Source: Elmis aenea
Lineage: Eukaryota; Arthropoda; Insecta; Coleoptera; Elmidae
Direction: 5' to 3'
Assembly: GCA_947652605.1 (NCBI GenBank)
Contig: OX393582.1
Coordinates: 12,486,544-12,550,543 of the forward strand
DNA length: 64,000 nucleotides
Under the pieces are notes generated by a model. That model ran no database searches. It was not told where the DNA came from and saw only the letters and a list, made by a program, of their open reading frames with translations. This document shows positions 58,810 through 64,000 of the stretch, piece after piece. A program made the translations under genes and the position numbers. Every line of letters begins with the position of its first letter. Position 1 is the first letter of the stretch.

Positions 58810-59495
58810 TATAATGTAGGAAAATGATATTTGATAGAACTTTTGTACTTATTAAAAAGTTTTGATAGAACTTTTGTACTTATTAAAAAGTTTTCCATAG
58901 TTATATTTTAAATCATCTGCCACCTTCAAAAGGGGTTGAAAACCTAACCTGTTGTTTTTTTGTCAGAACTTTTTAAAGGCTTGAAATTTCGCAATTAACA
59001 AAAATATTTTAAAAGTCTTATTTATTTAGAAGCTTTTTTATTGTCTAAGTTTGCCTGCAAAACCTATAGTTTTGGAGTAAAAAAAAAAAAATTAACATGA
59101 ACCAAAAAGTTTTCCATAGTTATATTTTAAATCATCTGCCACCTTCAAAAGGGGTTGAAAACCTAACCTGTTGTTTTTTTGTCAGAACTTTTTAAAGGCT
59201 TGAAATTTCGCAATTAAAAAAAATATTTTAAAAGTCTTATTTATTTAAAAGCGTTCTTATTGTCCAAGTTTGCCTGCAAAACCTATAGTTTTGGAGTAAA
59301 AAAAAATAAATGAACATGAACCATTAAATATTCTAAAATAAAACGAATAATTTTGGTGTTCTACTCATTAGGAACATAAACAAATCCCGAAGTGAGACGT
59401 CTAAGAAAAAAAAGTTATATAAAAGCCTTCCCTTCATTTTTGATAAAAAATTATCTACCGATTTTTTTCGCAATATTGAAGAAATACCCTCTATA
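58810..59495. repeat. AAGTATTGC-family arm with tandem duplications
   Basis: The left and right parts match the arm of 10345-11303 (GAAAATGATATTTGATAGA, then GAGACGTCTAAG and CGCAATATTGAAG). In between, 31 bp (TTTTGATAGAACTTTTGTAC...) is doubled at about 58830-58895, and a 219-bp block is doubled (58885-59103 and 59104-59322). Confidence 0.7.
58885..59322. repeat. Two-copy 219-bp tandem duplication
   Basis: Both copies start AAAAAGTTTTCCATAG and end AACATGAACC. They differ at only a few positions, so the duplication is recent relative to the host element. Confidence 0.92.
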
Positions 59496-59757
59496 TTATT
59501 TTTCACATAATCTTAAGAATATTTGTGTTTGGAAGTTAAACAATATCCAAACTTTATCTTTACTTTACGGTTTTACTCCTACATTCGTTGCCTAAATTTA
59601 AGCTAGAATAATAAGTTTTTTCAATAGTTTTGTTAATAACCGACATTTTGCCTCCAATGATGCGAGACAAATCGGAACATCTGTTATTGTTCTTTTACTG
59701 ATGGGTTACTGTTGTATTCACCATTGCAGTTGCAACTAATACCATAAATATGTTATA

Positions 59758-60561
59758 CAGGGTGTCCCCATTATACACGGCAAAAAAGTATGTGCATATT
59801 CCTGAGTGAAAATGATGACCATTTGTCAAATATTTTGTTATCCGAAAATGCTTCCTTTCAAAGTTAGAGACCTCCAAAGTTGCAAGAAAAAAAATTCAAA
59901 AAATCGATTACGTCCTAGCCGTTTAAGCTAGAGCTATCAAACTTGGCCGAAATGTTTGGGTGTTTCTCATTGACTTTGTGGGATAATTAGAAAGAAAACA
60001 CGTAATTGGAAGTATGATTTATAGTCAGGTCATCCGCTTACCATCTTCAGATTTTTTTTTCTCTGGAATAAAATTGAAGATGTCATTCGTCCATAAGAAA
60101 GTACGACTTAAGAGGAAAAAATTCGTCCCTCTTTGTTTTTTGCTGTAAACGTAGCCGTTTTCGTGAAAATTAGCGCTAAAGATGCATCGACAAACTCTGT
60201 TTATACACCTCAAAGATTTTTTTCACTTAACTTAGTTGGCTAATGTCATGCTTGACTTAAGGCTTGTTCATAATTAAGCGGATGACCTGACTATAAATCA
60301 TACTTCCAATTACGTGTTTTCATTCTAATTATCCCACAAAGTCAATGGGAAATACCTAAACATTTCGGCCAAGTTTGATAGCTCTAGCTTAAACGGCTAG
60401 GACGTAGGTAATTGATTTTTTGATCATTTTTTTTTGCAACTTTGGAAGTCTCTAAGTTTGAGAGGAAGCATTTTCGGATAACAAAATATTTGACAAATGG
60501 TCATCATTTTCACTCAGGAATATGCACATACTTTTTTGCCGTGTATAATGGGGACACCCTG
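59758..60561. repeat. 804-bp palindromic TIR element
   Basis: CAGGGTGTCCCCATTATACA is inverted at the right (TGTATAATGGGGACACCCTG), with TA on both sides. Arms of about 285 bp pair (59758-60040 with 60270-60561) around an asymmetric loop. Matching minus- and plus-strand frames (59695-59877, 60442-60645) are by-products of the mirrored arms. Confidence 0.88.
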
Positions 60562-60699
60562 TATACAACCAAAAACAACCCCCGAACAAAGTTTAATATT
60601 CGCCAGAGTGAATTGGAAACACAATGTTTATACAGTTTTGATTAATAATTACTTTTATCTTGTGTTCTACCTTCGAAAACGAAATTCTTGTATAATCAA

Positions 60700-61210
60700 G
60701 GCGAAACGTGATACAAGCATGACATTAGTCAATTAAGTTTCGTTAAAAAAAATATTTGAGGTGTATAAACACAGTTTGTCGATGCATCTTTAGCGCTAAT
60801 TTTCTCGAAAACGGCTACGTTTACAGCAAAAAACAAAGAGGGACGAATTTTTTCCTGTTAAGTCGTACTTTCTTATGGACGAATGACATTTTCAATTTTA
60901 TTCCAGAGAAAAAAATTCTGAAGATGGTAAGCGGATGACCTGACTATAAATCATACTTCCAATTACGTGTTTTCTTTATAATTATCCCACAAAGTCAATG
61001 GGAAACACCCAAACATTTCGACCAAGTTTGATAGCTCTAGCTTAAACGGCTAGGACGTAATCGATTTTTTGAATTTTTTTTCTTGCAACTTTGGAGGTCT
61101 CTAACTTTGAAAGGAAGCATTTTCGGATAACAAAATATTTGACAAATGGTCATCATTTTCACTCAGGAATATGCACCTACTTTTTTGCCGTGTATAATGG
61201 GGACACCCTG
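60700..61210. repeat. Second, inverted half-copy of the 59758 element
   Basis: This repeats the left arm plus loop of 59758-60240 in reverse complement and ends GGGGACACCCTG at 61210 followed by TA. The opposite arm is missing. Together with the neighbouring element the arm sequence occurs three times in 1.5 kb. Confidence 0.8.
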
Positions 61211-61789
61211 TATAGTAACTATAAGTATCAGAAAGTTCACTAAATCTGATAAAAAGGAACTTTAGTGCCGAGGTGCATATTAATTTTTTTTTACAATCGT
61301 CAAAGAAATAGCGAAAAATCAAGCAGATACTTAAAGTTCTACTTCATCTGTCAGATTCTCATTCTCCTGTCAAATATGTATCTTTGAACAAAAGCACGCT
61401 CAGTTGTTCTAAATTCAACCAATGAACGTAGCGCATTTTACTTTTTTACTGCCTAGGCAGTAAAAATGATTATTACAGCCGCTTTTGGGTACCTATTGAG
61501 CTATTAGTGACGATTACAGAAAAAAAATTAACTGAATCAGACCGATATGGTGACAGCATAAACAAATGCAATTTACATTCATAATATAAATTATAAGAAA
61601 CAATAACAACTTAACAACAATCATACATAACCTAACACTGTATAAACAATAACTTCCTTTCTGTGTGTGAGAATGACAATAAGTTGGCGTTGCAGAACTA
61701 TGCTTTAGAACTAGGAAACCCATAAGTAATTAATTATTGTTGTACTTTGACGGTGTTAGTGTAAAGAAAATGAAGACAAAAATAAATAA

Positions 61790-61990
61790 AGGAAGAACAA
61801 AAATTAAATGGAAAAAGAATTGAGGCAGAGACTAGAAGAAGAAGGAGTCAGCTGGAGAGATGCGCCACAATTAGCTAAAGATAAGAAGGAGTGGAGAAAC
61901 TTAATCCAGAAATAAAAAAGCTTACCTAAACACCGAAAGGTACAAGAGGAACAACAAGAAGAAGATACTTTGTTTTAAGAATTAAATTTA
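61790..61990 (+). mobile_element. LINE 3'-end fragment
   Basis: The plus strand reads LRQRLEEEGVSWRDAPQLAK and KKEWRNLIQK, the usual last residues of GRPR-tailed insect LINE ORF2 proteins. HRKVQEEQQEED-like sequence follows. CACCGAAAGGTACAAGAG (61931-61948) is shared in inverse with 6184-6201. It lies in antisense orientation in the host gene intron. Confidence 0.65.
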
Positions 61991-62227
61991 ACATTGTTTA
62001 AAATAGTTGACTACTTATTGGTATCCCTAATATTTTATCACACACGTAATTCAGTCACATGTCATTCATGCCAGTTTATGTAGTCGCCATACCGGTCCTA
62101 ATTAATCGAATAAAAACAAAAATGGTGTAATTCGTCCCCATCTTATAACAGTGCCAAATAAATCATAATTTCATAAACATAACAAAAGTATACAAAAATG
62201 TAACATGAACACCTAAATTCTACTTAC

Positions 62228-62680
62228 TTTTGTCTGTACTATTGTGTGCGTTAAAAACAAGTTCGTCTTCGTCTAACTTTCCACCAATTTCCTCCTGCTG
62301 GCTTTCGTTTTGGCTTTCTTTACTATGAGAAGTATCGTACACCTGTATTTGCGCCTTAAATTCTAAGTTGTTGTTAGATTTAGCAGTCGTTGTGTTGAAC
62401 ATGCGAGCGTGTATAAGGTTTGACTGCCAACTCTTCAAGATGTAATCTTTTCTTCCATTCTGCTCGTCTATATCATTTCGCTGCTGCGAAATCGGATTGG
62501 CAACCAGCCCAAAATGATTATTTAATATTTGATCGTAGTCATGTTGTTTATTAGCTAAATTATGTAAATTATCAGCTGTTGTATGTGGGATTTTGTCAGC
62601 TTGCTTGGATGGTTGAATTTTATGTGAGTAGAAATATTTTGCATCTCTAGCTTCGTTGTCGTTTACCATATGTTTGTATC
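62228..62680 (-). CDS. Internal exon of the same host gene
   Basis: Acceptor TTTTTCTTGTAG lies just before 62680 and donor GTAAGT just after 62228. The 453-nt exon carries 150 full codons plus 2 and 1 bases, so it is phase 1 on both sides and symmetric; it could be skipped without changing frame. The peptide (HMVNDNEARDAKYFYSHKI..., ending ELVFNAHNSTDK) is polar and Asn/Gln/Ser-rich with no Cys. Residues from the Met: QVYDTSHSKESQNESQQEE near 107-125 is especially charged. Composition matches the 55674-57895 exon. The apparent Met at 62669 is internal. Upstream exons lie beyond the window. Confidence 0.82.
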
Positions 62681-62789
62681 CTACAAGAAAAACAATAAAC
62701 TGTATTTTGTGCTTATAGGAAATGTGTGAACTAGGACAAATAAAAACTTTTGGTAGGACAATTACGAATGGGTCATTGTAAAAAAATTA

Positions 62790-63190
62790 TTCTTATTTGA
62801 TGAATAAAATATTTGCAGCATATCGCGTTTTTCTTCGTTGTTGAAGTTCGTTTATACGAATTTATTACGATGACGAGCACCTAATACGCTTTCAAAGTTT
62901 TTAGTTTGTTGGTTGCTTGTCATGCAAACGACAAAATCTACCAAGCATTTTTTTTTTAAACTGAGAATGAGGTAGAAGTAAAATATTATGTGTGATACAT
63001 CATTGAATCAAGAGAAAAAAAATTGTTTGATTGTGCAAATTGCAAAACTGCGCCCATAAAACAAAATAAACTTGTTTGAAACAAAAACAAAAACGAGAAC
63101 AGATCTAGGAAAAATTTATGATCACCATCCGATTTGGCTTAAAAAGTTGCTTCGACAGTCTTTTCACACATTTGAAATATTTTATAATGG
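62790..63190. repeat. Relic of the 25958-27935 foldback family
   Basis: GCAGCATATCGCGTTTTTC, then AAGTTTTTAGTTTGTTGG and the GATCACCATCCGATTTGGCT block follow the arm of 25958-27935 and 41175-42103 in order. Termini have been lost. Confidence 0.6.
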
Positions 63191-63196
63191 TTGTGG

Positions 63197-63309
63197 CTAT
63201 TTGCACCTACAGTAGGTACGAATAATTGCCTATTTGCACCTACTGTAGGTACGAACAATTGGCTATTTGCACCTACAGTAGGTACGAATAAATGGCTATT
63301 TGCACCTAC
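63197..63309. repeat. 33-bp tandem repeat containing a palindrome
   Basis: Units start at 63197, 63230, 63263 and 63296 with CTATTTGCACCTAC. Each holds ACCTAC-N-GTAGGT-like dyad symmetry. The centre alternates between ACAGT and ACTGT from unit to unit. Frames on both strands stay open because 33 is a multiple of three. Confidence 0.92.
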
Positions 63310-64000
63310 TGTATATAGGTATATACCAGATGTAACTAAAGCCTGGTACACTTCCTTTTTTTCTTTAGTTTTAATTGTATATAGGTAAATAAACTTTTAG
63401 ACATTTGATATGTGTAAATAACCGGAATATTTGAACATATGTACACTATTATCTCACTTTCGGTTTCGCCGGAAATTGCCCTATATTTGTTATTTCAAAT
63501 GGAACACCCTATATATATTTACATTTTTAGAAAGAGAAGGCAATTATGAATTCAACTGCACTGGTTTGGTTACTTTTTTATTTTTATTTAGTCATAAGTT
63601 TCTCCACCGTGTAGGACTTTGGTTAATTTAAATAACCTTAAATAATTTTTGAACAATAATTTATTTTTTTATTAAGTGAGCCGTGACCTGCATACATTGA
63701 ATTTTATTTTGTCAACAAGTGTCCGACAAATGTTTTTGTAAATTTTAATTGCCATTTAGGTTACTTACACGGCTTTGAAGGTTGCAAATAGGTATTTTGA
63801 CAAATTCAAATGCAGTAGTACATGAACTTATTTAAATAGAGTATTTCCTGATGAATTTAACAATACCAATAACTTATATTTGTGTTGGATTGCTGCTTCA
63901 CAGACTTAAAATGTTATAAAAACTTGTTAAGATATCCTATAAATCGCAGTACACTGTGCCTAAGTGCAACAAAACAAATTATAGTTGTAGCTAATATAGT

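Larger units (their letters stand above)
57896..62227 (-). other. 4.33-kb phase-1 intron of the host gene
   Basis: Donor AAA|GTAAGT at 62227-62222 and acceptor TTCCAG at 57901-57896 match consensus. The split codon is A|AT (Asn), so both exons agree in phase. The intron is filled with repeats: 58810-59495, 59758-60561, 60700-61210 and a LINE fragment at 61790-61990. No further exon was seen in it. Confidence 0.8.
62681..64000. other. Upstream intron of the host gene, repeat-bearing
   Basis: No further exon recognised on the minus strand. It holds a relic of the 25958 family (62790-63190), a 33-bp tandem repeat (63197-63309) and a short AACACCCTATATATA terminus near 63503 from the 19589 family. 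The rest is AT-rich and featureless. Confidence 0.5.

Noticed and set aside
59695..60938. Four similar short proteins on both strands
   Set aside because: They are the same palindrome arm translated repeatedly (59695-59877 with 60442-60645, and 60025-60213 with 60756-60938). They are not a gene family.
63197..63309. CRISPR-like array
   Set aside because: Units are contiguous without unique spacers, the genome is eukaryotic and there are no cas genes. It is a simple tandem repeat.

Overview
This is a gene-poor, very AT-rich stretch of eukaryotic DNA. It has spliced coding exons and is full of non-LTR retrotransposons, piggyBac, hAT and Penelope-like relics, SINEs and foldback elements. That mix fits an insect with a transposon-rich genome, perhaps a beetle. 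The species assignment is inference only; no diagnostic gene is present.

Host gene. One host gene is supported, on the minus strand at the right end. Exon 62228-62680 is joined across a 4.33-kb phase-1 intron to terminal exon 55674-57895. Splice sites and phase agree exactly, and a poly(A) signal lies at 55585-55590. Together the exons give about 890 residues of an Asn/Ser/Thr-rich, probably secreted and N-glycosylated protein that I do not recognise. Its 5' part lies beyond the window.

Mobile DNA, left to right. 0-10 kb: an ORF1-only LINE copy with a 13-bp target duplication (909-1864), a long palindromic element (2652-3976), a 5S-rRNA-like SINE (7064-7202) and a 5'-truncated LINE (7340-8957) inside an inverted-repeat element. 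10-25 kb: palindromic elements, hAT copies with exact 8-bp duplications (10880-11234, 21713-22895), a probable Helitron (15196-15460) and an internally deleted TA-flanked element with a decayed zinc finger (24832-25675). 25-35 kb: a three-level nest (25958-27935: foldback, LTR-like insertion, tRNA-derived SINE), a 42-bp hairpin-bearing tandem repeat and another hAT copy. 35-43 kb: the deepest nest (35873-39811: outer TIR element, piggyBac, giant palindrome and a second TIR element), then a hAT copy and a LINE split by two foldbacks. 44-55 kb: a LINE split by a Penelope-like element with inverted terminal repeats, two further LINE reverse-transcriptase relics and two more piggyBac copies.

A recurring theme is a set of unrelated palindromic families that share the terminus TA|CAGGGTG...CACCCTG|TA. 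They act as landing sites for one another. No rRNA gene, functional tRNA gene, CRISPR array or intact transposase was found. All transposon coding regions seen here carry stops, frameshifts or truncations. Coordinates of decayed elements are approximate unless a target-site duplication is stated.
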